DNA from: Zobellia alginiliquefaciens
GTDB lineage: Bacteria > Bacteroidota > Bacteroidia > Flavobacteriales > Flavobacteriaceae
Length of the DNA: 64,000 nucleotides
NCBI RefSeq assembly: GCF_029323795.1
Contig: NZ_CP119758.1
Coordinates: 1,550,001 to 1,614,000 of the forward strand
Direction: 5' to 3'
The position numbers and the translations under genes are program-made. The notes below the pieces were generated by a model that was not told the origin of the DNA, searched no databases, and was given only the letters and a program-made list of their open reading frames with translations. Of this stretch, positions 1-7,963 are shown piece after piece (the stretch's first letter is position 1; every line of letters starts with the position of its first letter).

Positions 1-50
1 CCTTTTAATGCCTCGCGGGCTTGCCCCGAAGTAGTTTACTAATAAATTTT

Positions 51-64
51 ACCGAATGTTCGGT
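51..64. promoter_or_regulatory. Palindromic operator, TetR-like
   Basis: ACCGAA-TG-TTCGGT is a perfect inverted repeat with 6-bp arms, lying 17 bases before the ATG at 81. Short ACCGnnnnnnCGGT-type palindromes just upstream of a small detoxification operon are typical TetR-family operators. The regulator gene would lie left of the window, so the assignment is inferred. Confidence 0.45.
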
Positions 65-80
65 AATAAACGTAGAAGTT

Positions 81-488
81 ATGAAAAAACATCCGCTACC
101 GCCTTTCAATGAAGAAACGGCACAACAGAAAGTACAAATGGCCGAAGATGCCTGGAACAGTAAAGACCCCCTAACCGTATCTATGGCATATACGGAGGAT
201 ACCGAATGGAGAAACAGGACCAGCTTTATTAACGGGCGTACAGAAGTACAAGAATTTTTGAAAGATAAATGGACCCATGAACTCAACTACAAGCTAAAAA
301 AAGAGCTCTGGGGATTTAGAAACAATAGAATTGCCGTACGGTTTGAATATGAATACCAGAATAAAAAGGGGCAATGGTTCAGGGCCTACGGTAATGAAAA
401 TTGGCAGTTTGACGAAAACGGACTTATGCAAAAACGGTACGCCAGCATCAACGATTTAGAAATTAAGAAATCCGATAGAAAGCTTTGA
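81..488 (+). CDS. DUF1348 family NTF2-like protein
   Basis: A 135-residue cytosolic protein of the DUF1348 (nuclear transport factor 2-like, SnoaL fold) family. Diagnostic stretches are [20 protein letters not shown] at the start, [28 protein letters not shown] and [16 protein letters not shown]. The family has a cone-shaped ligand pocket; its substrate is not established. The ATG at 81 is preferred over an upstream TTG at 21 because the family normally begins just before PPF and the longer form would run through the palindrome at 51-64. The next gene follows after 4 bases, so the two are probably co-transcribed. Confidence 0.85.
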   Translation: MKKHPLPPFNEETAQQKVQMAEDAWNSKDPLTVSMAYTEDTEWRNRTSFINGRTEVQEFLKDKWTHELNYKLKKELWGFRNNRIAVRFEYEYQNKKGQWFRAYGNENWQFDENGLMQKRYASINDLEIKKSDRKL

Positions 489-492
489 AACT

Positions 493-1467
493 ATGAAAAA
501 ACTAAATGTATTATACCTATTTGCCTTGGCAACAACAACTTCCTTTCAAGCGCAACAAAACACCATAGAACATAAAGAATCCACAATTAAAAAAGACAAT
601 ACAATGAACGCAGTACAATACAAGAAACTAGACGTTAATGGTATAAAAATTGCCTACAGAGAAGCGGGAACGGACACTAACCCTACCCTAGTGCTCCTAC
701 ACGGTTTTCCGTCTTCATCGCACCAGTACAGAAAAGTATTGAATCAGCTCTCCAACGATTATCATTTAATAGCTCCGGACTATCCCGGTTTTGGAAACAG
801 CGATTTTCCATCGGCGGAGAACTATGTATACACTTTTGACAATATTGCCACAACCATAGATGCATTCCTAGAAAAGAAAGGTATTGCAAGCTATGCCCTA
901 ATGATACAAGACTACGGCGCACCAGTTGGTTTTAGAATTGCCACCGCACACCCGGAAAGGGTTACCGCAATAATAAACCAAAATGGAAATGCATACGAAG
1001 AGGGATTAGGGGATGCCTGGGAAAGCACAAGAAACCTTTGGGCCAATAGAAATGAAAAGACTGAAAATGCCATGTTGCATGCCTTTTCCCTTGAAGGTTT
1101 GGAATGGCAATATACCCATGGCACCAGAAACCCTGAAAATGTAAATCCTGACACTTGGCATTTAGATTATTTGCGTTTATCTAGACCCAATGCTCATGCC
1201 GTTAATATAGACTTGTTCTATGATTATCAAAACAACTTAAAACTCTATCCAAAATGGCAACACTATTTAAGGGAAAATCAACCTCCATTATTAATTGTTT
1301 GGGGTAAGAACGATGCCTTTTTTCCTGAAAGTGGCGCGGAAGCCTTTAAAAAAGATGTAAAGAACATAGATTACAATATTTATGACACGGGCCATTTTGC
1401 ATTAGAAGAAGACGGAGACAAAATCATAGGAAAAATTAGAGACTTTCTCTCCAAAATTGATCTATAA
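493..1467 (+). CDS. Secreted alpha/beta hydrolase, haloalkane dehalogenase/epoxide hydrolase type
   Basis: 324 residues with an N-terminal signal peptide (MKKLNVLYLFALATTTSFQA). The alpha/beta-hydrolase core shows the oxyanion motif HGFPSSS near residue 70, an Asp nucleophile in QDYGAP near 140 rather than the usual Ser, an acidic residue in WGKNDAFFP and the catalytic His in YDTGHFALEEDG. An Asp nucleophile places it among haloalkane dehalogenases and epoxide hydrolases. The exact substrate cannot be read from sequence. It follows the DUF1348 gene by 4 bases, which suggests a two-gene detoxification operon under the operator at 51-64. Confidence 0.85.
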   Translation: MKKLNVLYLFALATTTSFQAQQNTIEHKESTIKKDNTMNAVQYKKLDVNGIKIAYREAGTDTNPTLVLLHGFPSSSHQYRKVLNQLSNDYHLIAPDYPGFGNSDFPSAENYVYTFDNIATTIDAFLEKKGIASYALMIQDYGAPVGFRIATAHPERVTAIINQNGNAYEEGLGDAWESTRNLWANRNEKTENAMLHAFSLEGLEWQYTHGTRNPENVNPDTWHLDYLRLSRPNAHAVNIDLFYDYQNNLKLYPKWQHYLRENQPPLLIVWGKNDAFFPESGAEAFKKDVKNIDYNIYDTGHFALEEDGDKIIGKIRDFLSKIDL

Positions 1468-1574
1468 CAGGTAAAAAAGATACAGAAAACCAAAATAAAG
1501 AATCGTCTAGACCGTTGATTATAAGTGATTACCGAACGGATGCTTTAACCAGCCATCAACTTATTATCAAAACC

Positions 1575-2222
1575 ATGAGAAACCTAGTTCCGATCGCCTT
1601 GCTAATTTTAACCATTGCGGGTTGCGGTGAAACGACGCAAAAAAAGAGCGAAATTGACAAAGCCTCAATTCCCGAAGCAAAAGAAGTAGCTGCTTTTGAA
1701 ATTGATTTTCCTTTGGATAGTTTGTTATCCTTTGATTCCGAGGAAGCGCTAAAAGCAGTTTTTGGTAAACATGTAAAAAGGTCCGTTGGCTACTATCCCG
1801 AAGGGATGGGCGAGTATGCCAATACGTTGATATTTCCGGATTCAAAAAACGAGGTGGAGTTTGTGTGGCAAGATGATACGGTGAACTTTAAAAAACTGGT
1901 TTCTATTAAATTATATGGTAAAAATACAGATTGGAAAACCAGCGAAGGTATTACCATTGGCACGAAGCTTAAGGCGCTTGAAGCTCATAACAAAAAGGCC
2001 TTTACCTTCTATGGCTTAGATTGGGATTATGGCGGAAGCATTGATTGGAACGGTGGACATCTTGATGACCGTAAAATTTATGGTAGCTTGGCCTACCTCA
2101 ACAATGATGTGCCCGTTGAGTTGGACGGTTTAATAGGTGACCATGAGATTGAAAGCTCCTCAGCACTTGCACAAAAATCAGAATTGATACTCAGTGAAAT
2201 AGTAATGAGACCTAACGAATAG
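1575..2222 (+). CDS. Hypothetical lipoprotein
   Basis: 215 residues starting at the ATG at 1575; an upstream in-frame start at 1515 is less likely because the lipoprotein signal begins at MRNLVPIALLILTIAGCGE. The lipobox is IAGC, so the protein should be lipidated at Cys 16 and exported. The mature part is acidic and has no motif I recognise. A rho-independent terminator follows about 50 bases downstream. Confidence 0.7.
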   Translation: MRNLVPIALLILTIAGCGETTQKKSEIDKASIPEAKEVAAFEIDFPLDSLLSFDSEEALKAVFGKHVKRSVGYYPEGMGEYANTLIFPDSKNEVEFVWQDDTVNFKKLVSIKLYGKNTDWKTSEGITIGTKLKALEAHNKKAFTFYGLDWDYGGSIDWNGGHLDDRKIYGSLAYLNNDVPVELDGLIGDHEIESSSALAQKSELILSEIVMRPNE

Positions 2223-2273
2223 CGCATTCACCTGCAACCATAAAATCCTTTCTAAAAATTATAAGAATGATAT

Positions 2274-2300
2274 AAAAAAAGCTCCTTAACGGGGCTTTTT
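2274..2300 (+). terminator. Rho-independent terminator
   Basis: A7, then GCTCC, a TTAAC loop, GGGGC and T5. The stem has one G-T wobble. It lies 50 bases after the stop of the lipoprotein gene. Confidence 0.7.
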
Positions 2301-2392
2301 CCCGTTTTCGCCCCTACCCAAAAGGTTTGCCTATATTTATCAAACAAAAGTTCCCAGTTTTATTCTAGACCGGACAATTCAGATTGAAGGCA

Positions 2393-2815
2393 ATGACAAC
2401 AGTAAACACCTATTTGTATTTTAACGGGGATTGCGAACAAGCATTCAACTTTTACAAATCTGTTTTTAAAAAGGAATTTCAATTTATAGGGCGCTATAAA
2501 GACGTTCCCGAAGCAGCTAGACAGAATTTCTCAAACTGTAAAGATGACCATATTATGCACGTTAGGCTACCCATTAGCAACGAAACAACCCTAATGGGGG
2601 CGGATATAATAGACACTACAAATACGGACAATAATTCGGCAAAATACTTCTCGCTCTATGTGAGTACGGAGAGCAAAGAAGAAGCGGACAGACTGTTCCG
2701 GTCACTCTCTGAACATGGCAAAATAAAACTACCAATGGCCGAGCAATTTTGGGGTTCCTATTATGGCATTTGCTTAGATCAATTTGGCGTAAACTGGAAA
2801 ATCAGTTTTAGTTAA
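2393..2815 (+). CDS. VOC family protein, PhnB-like
   Basis: 140 residues of the vicinal oxygen chelate superfamily, PhnB/3-demethylubiquinone methyltransferase-like subgroup. Typical marks are VNTYLYFNGDCEQAFNFYKS at the N-terminus, DHIMHVRLPI in the middle and WGSYYGICLDQFGVNWKISF at the end. These are small cytosolic dimers; the function of most members is unknown. The ATG at 2393 is preferred over a TTG 9 bases upstream, with GAAGG a few bases before it. Confidence 0.85.
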   Translation: MTTVNTYLYFNGDCEQAFNFYKSVFKKEFQFIGRYKDVPEAARQNFSNCKDDHIMHVRLPISNETTLMGADIIDTTNTDNNSAKYFSLYVSTESKEEADRLFRSLSEHGKIKLPMAEQFWGSYYGICLDQFGVNWKISFS

Positions 2816-2872
2816 TTTAGGGGCATGGTTTAAATACCAAGGAGGTGTATATTTAAAAGAACAAACGCATTT

Positions 2873-3445
2873 ATGACAAATACCTTTCTACTGGAAAATA
2901 TAGATGAAAAAGGTCTGCTTTCCGCCGCGGAGCAGGAGGAATTCTGTGGTTACTTTCACCAAAAATCCATAGAAAAAAAGGCTTTTCTATTAGAGCAAGG
3001 AAAGGTCTGCAAATTTGAAGGATTTGTATTGGAAGGCTGTTTTAGGGTCTTTACAATAAACAAAAAAGGAAACGAAAACACATTGTACTTTGCCGCTAAA
3101 AATTGGTGGTTGATGGACATAGACAGTTTTATGAACCATAACCCATCTGACTTGAACATGCAGGCATTGGAAGACAGTAAGGTGCTTCTTATTTCCCAAA
3201 CGGATAAATCAAAGCTTTACCGTTCCGTTCCGCTGGCAGAGAAACTGTTCCGTATCATGTTTCAAAAATCTATTGTGGCATGGCAACGCAGGCTGGTCAG
3301 AAACCATAGTTTAACGGCAAAAGAGCGGTATGTCCACTTTATGGACCATTACCCGGAAATCGCCGCTAAACTAACGGATAGGCAAACCTCTAGCTACCTA
3401 GGTATCACGCACGAGTTTTTAAGTAAGATCAAAAAGCAGTTCTAA
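2873..3445 (+). CDS. Crp/Fnr family transcriptional regulator
   Basis: 190 residues: a cyclic-nucleotide-binding-type beta-roll (EGFVLEGCFRVFTINKKGNE, then LYFAAKNWWLMDIDSF) followed by a C-terminal helix-turn-helix (LTAKERYVHF ... LTDRQTSSYLGITHEFLSKI). This is the common Bacteroidota form with a short HTH. A TTGAA-N4-TTCAA palindrome lies 21 bases after its stop and before the next operon, so it probably controls the genes from 3521 onward. The effector is unknown; the ligand site lacks the usual cAMP-binding arginine-serine pair as far as can be judged by eye. Confidence 0.85.
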   Translation: MTNTFLLENIDEKGLLSAAEQEEFCGYFHQKSIEKKAFLLEQGKVCKFEGFVLEGCFRVFTINKKGNENTLYFAAKNWWLMDIDSFMNHNPSDLNMQALEDSKVLLISQTDKSKLYRSVPLAEKLFRIMFQKSIVAWQRRLVRNHSLTAKERYVHFMDHYPEIAAKLTDRQTSSYLGITHEFLSKIKKQF

Positions 3446-3465
3446 ATGCAATAAAATTTGTGGCA

Positions 3466-3483
3466 AGTTGAACTTGTTCAACT
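3466..3483. promoter_or_regulatory. Crp/Fnr-type operator palindrome
   Basis: Arms AGTTGAAC and GTTCAACT flank a TT centre, an 18-bp perfect inverted repeat. It contains TTGAA-N4-TTCAA, close to the known Fnr/Crp box TTGAT-N4-ATCAA. It lies between the Crp/Fnr-type gene and the operon starting at 3521, about 38 bases before the ATG, where a promoter is expected. Confidence 0.6.
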
Positions 3484-3520
3484 CTTTTCTCAGCGTAGTT
3501 TATAATTTTTGCATCATAAA

Positions 3521-4021
3521 ATGAAAACGAAAATGATGCCTTTACTCTCGCAAATAAGAACTTTGGTTGCCGTATTCACCCTCATGGGGCTGTCTATGGC
3601 ACATGCACAAATTACCAATGACATAACCCATGACGAGGCTTTTAAAGTCCTTCTGGCCGCTAAGAAAAATGCCGAAGCTTCAGAGGTGTTGGCAAATATC
3701 GCTGTCGTTGATGCAGGTGCCAACCTAAAAGCTTTTATCCGTATGGACGAATCCTTTTTAGGAAGTATTGATGTAGCCATCAAGAAAGCCAAAACGGCAA
3801 GGTATTTTAATATCGATACCGGAGAGCTGGGAGAATTAACACAACCTGGCGGTATAATTTATAACATTGAACATTCTAATGATGGTTTAATAACTTTCCC
3901 TGGGGGAATTCCCATCAAAAATAAAGAAGGTAAAATTATAGGAGCCATTGGTGTAAGCGGGGGAACTATAGAACAAGACCGCGCCATTGCCATTGACGGA
4001 GCAACTGCTATTATAGAATAG
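3521..4021 (+). CDS. Exported GlcG/HbpS-like haem-binding family protein
   Basis: 166 residues with a signal peptide ending near AHAQ. The mature part is a GlcG/HbpS (DUF336) domain: THDEAFKVLLAAKKNA, IAVVDAGANLKAFIRMD, GSIDVAIKKAKTARYF, and GGIPIKNKEGKIIGAIGVSGGT, the family hallmark. Members form octamers that bind haem or cobalamin-type ligands, or are of unknown role. The ATG at 3521 is used; a TTG at 3509 would only add four residues. First gene of a likely three-gene operon. Confidence 0.85.
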   Translation: MKTKMMPLLSQIRTLVAVFTLMGLSMAHAQITNDITHDEAFKVLLAAKKNAEASEVLANIAVVDAGANLKAFIRMDESFLGSIDVAIKKAKTARYFNIDTGELGELTQPGGIIYNIEHSNDGLITFPGGIPIKNKEGKIIGAIGVSGGTIEQDRAIAIDGATAIIE

Positions 4022-4049
4022 TCATAAAAATTAAAAAGGTTAAAAAATC

Positions 4050-5576
4050 ATGAATAGTATAAAAATATCCATTGCTTTCTTCGCATTGCTTCTATCACCC
4101 ATCTGTTGGTCGCAGAATACGGATGACTTAATGCCGTATCTGCAGGACTTTAAAAGTGTTTCCGCCAATAATATCGTAACGGTTACCAGTTATGAAAAAG
4201 ATGGAAATCATTATGCATATGCCGGTGGATTTGGAGGTATAGATATATTTAGTTTAGACAAAGCAGGTAAGTTAACGCCAATAGGTACGCAAGCGCTTTA
4301 TAAAGAAGAAGGGCCAGCTAGGGGAATGGTGGCCGATAATATAAACGGAACGGATTTTCTATTCGTAGCGAACAAGCACGGCAATGCCATTGAAACTTTT
4401 AAGATCTTGGATGATGGATTGCTGGAACAGGTTTCCTTGACCATGGATACCGATGAAACCCATCTTGGTATTGCCATAACCCTTCAGGTGGTTCATATGA
4501 AACAAGGCTCTTATCTGTTTGTGGGCGGCTTGGAAGAAACTCCAGGTCTCAGCAGTTTTAAGATAGAGAATGATGGAAAACTTTCCCATGTACAATCCGT
4601 GAAAGATGATGAAGAAATTTATACCGATGGTATCATTGGCATGTTCATTCATAAAATAAAAGGAAAAACATTTTTATATACCGGAGGGTTTCAAGACAAT
4701 GGTGTAAGTAGTTTTAGAGTGTATGACAATGGCACCTTTAAAAACATTAATAACATAGGTGATAATACTACGGATAGATATTTAACCGGGGCGTATCCCG
4801 TAACCGGAGTACAATTAGGAGATAATTATTATGTGGTGGTCGGTCACAGGCACCATAAATATTACGAGAGAAATGGATTCATTAAACGAACCGACTTTAC
4901 CTATCACGGTGATGGTGTAAGTGTTTTTAAAATAAACCGAAAAGGAGCATTGGTACCACATTTTGTTTTAAAGGATGATGAAAGCACGAAATTGCAAGGA
5001 CAGACAAGAATTGAAATTGTTTCGGTAAAAAACAATGAAGCTGTACTGGCAGTTGGCACAAGAGACGATGCCAGTATTCAACTTATTAAATTAGACATAA
5101 ACGGAACGCTCACTCCATTAAATTATCTAGAAACCGGTTTTTCTATTTATTACGGATTACGATCTCATCAAATAGACGATACCAGCTTCTTGATAGCAGG
5201 TTCTAACAGGTTTGATCTAAAAAAAGTGGCCACTTACAAGGTTGCCCCAAAAATTGATAGAGGCAAAAAAGTATTAAGACATATCGTAAACCTAAAATAT
5301 AAAGACGAGGCAACCGAGGCTCAAGTTGACGAAGCGGTTAAAGCTTTTGAAAATCTAAAAAATGAGATTCCTGAAATCAAACATTTAGAATGGGGTGTTA
5401 ACGACAGTAAGGAAGGCGCAAGCAAAGGGTTGACCCATACGTTTACCCTTACCTTTAATGATGACCATGGCAGGGAAATTTATTTATTTCACGAAGCACA
5501 TATTGCCTTGGTTAACAAAATTGGTCCGATAATAGGCGATGTTCTGGTAATGGACTACTGGACAACTATTGAATAA
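4050..5576 (+). CDS. Exported beta-propeller protein with C-terminal Dabb domain
   Basis: 508 residues with a signal peptide (to about residue 21). Residues about 25-400 contain repeating blade sequences such as YAYAGGFGGIDIFSLDKAGKL, FLFVANKHGNAIETFKIL and YLFVGGLEETPGLSSFKI, as in seven-bladed lactonase-like propellers. The last 100 residues (KKVLRHIVNLKYKDEAT ... HEAHIALVNKIGPIIGDVLV) form a stress-responsive A/B-barrel (Dabb) domain. The combination in one exported protein is unusual. It sits between the HbpS-like gene and an SDR, 28 and 14 bases apart, so the three are probably co-transcribed. Substrate unknown. Confidence 0.75.
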   Translation: MNSIKISIAFFALLLSPICWSQNTDDLMPYLQDFKSVSANNIVTVTSYEKDGNHYAYAGGFGGIDIFSLDKAGKLTPIGTQALYKEEGPARGMVADNINGTDFLFVANKHGNAIETFKILDDGLLEQVSLTMDTDETHLGIAITLQVVHMKQGSYLFVGGLEETPGLSSFKIENDGKLSHVQSVKDDEEIYTDGIIGMFIHKIKGKTFLYTGGFQDNGVSSFRVYDNGTFKNINNIGDNTTDRYLTGAYPVTGVQLGDNYYVVVGHRHHKYYERNGFIKRTDFTYHGDGVSVFKINRKGALVPHFVLKDDESTKLQGQTRIEIVSVKNNEAVLAVGTRDDASIQLIKLDINGTLTPLNYLETGFSIYYGLRSHQIDDTSFLIAGSNRFDLKKVATYKVAPKIDRGKKVLRHIVNLKYKDEATEAQVDEAVKAFENLKNEIPEIKHLEWGVNDSKEGASKGLTHTFTLTFNDDHGREIYLFHEAHIALVNKIGPIIGDVLVMDYWTTIE

Positions 5577-5590
5577 CACAAAAGAATACC

Positions 5591-6307
5591 ATGAAAGATC
5601 TTAAGAATAAAAAGGCCATTATAACCGGAGGTGGCAAAGGGTTGGGAAAAGCAACCGCCATAGCATTTGCTAAAGAGGGAATTGATATTGCCATTACCGG
5701 AAGAACAGAAAGTATTTTAAAAGAAACTGTTGCCGAATTAGAAGCCTTTGGTGTCAAAGCAATATATTCGGTATTTGATGTTGGTAACTATGAAGAGGTA
5801 AAAAGCAGTATAAAGAATATAATTTCAACTTTAGGCACTGTTGATATTTTAGTAAATAATGCCGGGGTAGCAGCCATTGGTTCGTTTAATGAAATGGAAG
5901 TTAGTGTTTGGACTCAAATTATACAGACCAATGTCTTGGGTATGTACCATGTAACCAAAGAAGTTTTACCTCATCTCATCGCTAAGAACGAAGGGGACAT
6001 TGTGAATATTTCCTCTACCGCAGGGCTAAACGGAAATGCGAATGTATCTGCTTATTCGGCATCAAAATTTGCTGTTATTGGCATGTCCGAATCTTTGATG
6101 AAAGAAGTTCGTAAAAACAATATTAGGGTAAATACATTAACACCAAGTACCATAGAGTCTGAGATGACCATAGAGTTGGGCATGCTAACCAAAGGTTCAG
6201 AAAATGTATTACAACCTGAGGATTTTGCGGAATTAATTATTGCAGGCCTAAAATTACCAAGAAGAGCCATGCTAAAAAGTGCTGCGTTATGGTCAACAAA
6301 CCCATAG
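5591..6307 (+). CDS. Short-chain dehydrogenase/reductase, FabG-like
   Basis: 238 residues with the classical SDR signatures: cofactor loop TGGGKGLGKA near residue 12, NNAG near 90, the catalytic Ser in NISSTAG and YSASK near 155. Such enzymes reduce keto groups or oxidise alcohols with NAD(P)H. The cofactor loop and the lack of an acidic residue right after the second strand (ITGRTE) favour NADPH. Last gene of the operon that begins at 3521. It lacks a signal peptide, unlike its two neighbours, so it acts in the cytosol. Confidence 0.85.
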   Translation: MKDLKNKKAIITGGGKGLGKATAIAFAKEGIDIAITGRTESILKETVAELEAFGVKAIYSVFDVGNYEEVKSSIKNIISTLGTVDILVNNAGVAAIGSFNEMEVSVWTQIIQTNVLGMYHVTKEVLPHLIAKNEGDIVNISSTAGLNGNANVSAYSASKFAVIGMSESLMKEVRKNNIRVNTLTPSTIESEMTIELGMLTKGSENVLQPEDFAELIIAGLKLPRRAMLKSAALWSTNP

Positions 6308-6390
6308 TATAACCGACATAAGATAGTAGTCATAGATAAAAAATGAATTTGTTATTTATTTATCTACAACCTCAACAACTCTAGAAACAG

Positions 6391-6433
6391 TATAAAACAA
6401 CAGATTCCCATAAAATATTTTATGGGAATCTGT
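6391..6433 (-). terminator. Terminator after hxlA
   Basis: Perfect 16-bp arms, ACAGATTCCCATAAAA and its complement, around a TA centre at 6416-6417. Read on the minus strand the hairpin is followed by TTGTTTTATA, a usable U-tract, so it ends the hxlBA transcript. It may also stop the converging SDR transcript. Confidence 0.8.
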
Positions 6434-6480
6434 CCTGTACAAATCATTAAAAGAGGCTCTAGCAAAACCTTTCCAATTGC

Positions 6481-7110
6481 TTACGCTATGGCCAATCCTC
6501 TTAATTCCTTAGCTGCTTCTGCAGGGTCTTCTGCTCCGTATATAGCTGCTCCCGCAACTGCTATTATTGCTCCTGAGTTTCTTACCGCATCTATACTACC
6601 TTGGTTTACTCCACCTGCAATAGATACAGGTACACCAGCTCTTGCTGCTTCGTCTATCAAAACTTGAACGGAGTATCCTTCTTCCGCTTGCTCATCCAGA
6701 CCTGCATGTAGTTCAACAAACTCCGCACCTAATGCAATAGCTTCCTGAGCACGTTTAACTCTGTCCTTAACACCAATAGTATCTACAACAACACCTTTAC
6801 CGTGCTCTTTTGCAGCTTTTACCGCTCCTGCTATGGTAGAATCCCCAGTTGCACCTAAAACGGTAATATAATCCGCTCCTGCACCAAAAGCCATATTTGC
6901 TTCCAACTCACCTGCATCTGCAGTTTTAAAATCGGCTAGAACCAATTTATCAGGAAAAGCATCTTTCATCTTTCTAATTCCTGCCAACCCTTCACTTTTA
7001 ATAAGTGGGGTACCTAATTCAATAATATCAATATAAGGAGCCACTTTTGTTGCTAATGCAATTGCATCCTCTATAATCAATAAATCGATCGCTACTTGTA
7101 ACTTTGCCAT
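6481..7110 (-). CDS. hxlA: 3-hexulose-6-phosphate synthase
   Basis: 209 residues, full length for HPS. It condenses formaldehyde with D-ribulose 5-phosphate to D-arabino-3-hexulose 6-phosphate, the first step of the ribulose monophosphate pathway. The OMP decarboxylase-like barrel shows IDIIELGTPLIKSEG, LADFKTADAGE (active-site Lys and Asp), FGAGADYITVLGATGD, ELHAGLDEQA and the phosphate-binding SIAGGVNQ. It lies 54 bases after hxlB and the two should be one transcript. In a heterotroph this more likely detoxifies formaldehyde, or runs backwards to supply pentose phosphates, than supports methylotrophy. Confidence 0.93.
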   Translation of the reverse strand: MAKLQVAIDLLIIEDAIALATKVAPYIDIIELGTPLIKSEGLAGIRKMKDAFPDKLVLADFKTADAGELEANMAFGAGADYITVLGATGDSTIAGAVKAAKEHGKGVVVDTIGVKDRVKRAQEAIALGAEFVELHAGLDEQAEEGYSVQVLIDEAARAGVPVSIAGGVNQGSIDAVRNSGAIIAVAGAAIYGAEDPAEAAKELRGLAIA

Positions 7111-7164
7111 AATTTTATATTTAAAATGTTCTTAACTAATTAATCTCTATTTTCTATTCTTAAT

Positions 7165-7749
7165 TTATTCCATGTTGGCATGACGCTTCCATAGCTCTGA
7201 AGCCGTACTACCATCTAATTCCCAAAGCGTTTGTATTAAAGCATCAAACATTAACAACAGTGATTGCTCAAAAAGACTCCCAGCGTATTGTTTGGAAACA
7301 GTCTCATCTCGCTCCTGTTTTTGTGCAGCAGGTATAACCACTGTATGCTCTGCCAATAAAGCCAATCTAGATTCCTTATTGGTGGTAAAGCATATGATAC
7401 CTGCTCCTACCGTTTTTGCGGTTTCAGCTGCCCGTACAATTCCGCTTGTAGTTCCAGATCCGGATCCCACTATAAGGACATCGCCTTCTTTTATGGCCGG
7501 CGCAGTGATTTCTCCTACAACATGAACATTAAATCCCAAATGCATTAAGCGCATTCCTGCCGCTTTCATCATTAGTCCGGTGCGCCCCGCTCCCATTATA
7601 AAAATATGCTCTGCATTTTCTATGGTTGGAACTAAAGCCGCCAATTCATCATAATGAATGGCACCAACAAGCTTTATATGCTCATTTACTATGGTATTCA
7701 TAGCACTTTCAACCAATTTTCTGTTCCTATTTTCAAGTATATTTTTCAT
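7165..7749 (-). CDS. hxlB: 6-phospho-3-hexuloisomerase
   Basis: 194 residues with one SIS (sugar isomerase) domain: IFIMGAGRTGLMMKAAGMRLMHLG, GDVLIVGSGSGTTSGIVRAAE and the C-terminal DETVSKQYAGSLFEQSLLLMFD with the likely catalytic Glu/His region. It converts 3-hexulose 6-phosphate to fructose 6-phosphate, completing formaldehyde assimilation with HxlA, the next gene downstream. A TACCTTTG promoter-like element lies 43 bases upstream and direct repeats further up probably bind the divergent AraC-type regulator. Confidence 0.92.
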   Translation of the reverse strand: MKNILENRNRKLVESAMNTIVNEHIKLVGAIHYDELAALVPTIENAEHIFIMGAGRTGLMMKAAGMRLMHLGFNVHVVGEITAPAIKEGDVLIVGSGSGTTSGIVRAAETAKTVGAGIICFTTNKESRLALLAEHTVVIPAAQKQERDETVSKQYAGSLFEQSLLLMFDALIQTLWELDGSTASELWKRHANME

Positions 7750-7791
7750 AACTAAATGGGCTTAAATCTCTTACGGCATCAAAACCGAGTA

Positions 7792-7799
7792 CAAAGGTA
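7792..7799 (-). promoter_or_regulatory. hxlBA promoter, -7 element
   Basis: TACCTTTG on the minus strand fits the Bacteroidota -7 consensus TAnnTTTG. It would give a leader of about 35 nt before the hxlB ATG at 7749. No well-spaced -33 TTTG is visible, which fits a promoter needing an activator. Confidence 0.5.
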
Positions 7800-7823
7800 T
7801 GCTGCCATGCTTGCTATACAGTT

Positions 7824-7906
7824 ACACAATTTGATAGATGTATGGTACAATTTGCCCATATTAACTAAAGGTGTGGTGTTAATTGCTATTTTTGTGGTAC
7901 ATTTTG
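7824..7906. promoter_or_regulatory. Phased direct repeats, candidate AraC-type operator
   Basis: ACACAATTTG (7824-7833), GTACAATTTG (7845-7854) and GTACATTTTG (7897-7906) are spaced 21 and 52 bp apart, about two and five helical turns. They lie between divergent hxlB and the AraC-type gene. AraC proteins bind direct repeats with 21-bp spacing, so these are probable sites of the neighbouring regulator. A TATTTTTG element at 7887-7894 could be the regulator's own -7 box. Confidence 0.55.
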
Positions 7907-7963
7907 GAAACCGCAAGTTTTCAAGCGCATACCTATTCTTATATTTCGTTACCATATATAACT

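Noticed and set aside
5-286. Minus-strand frame over the DUF1348 gene
   Set aside because: Shadow of a well supported gene with family motifs on the + strand.
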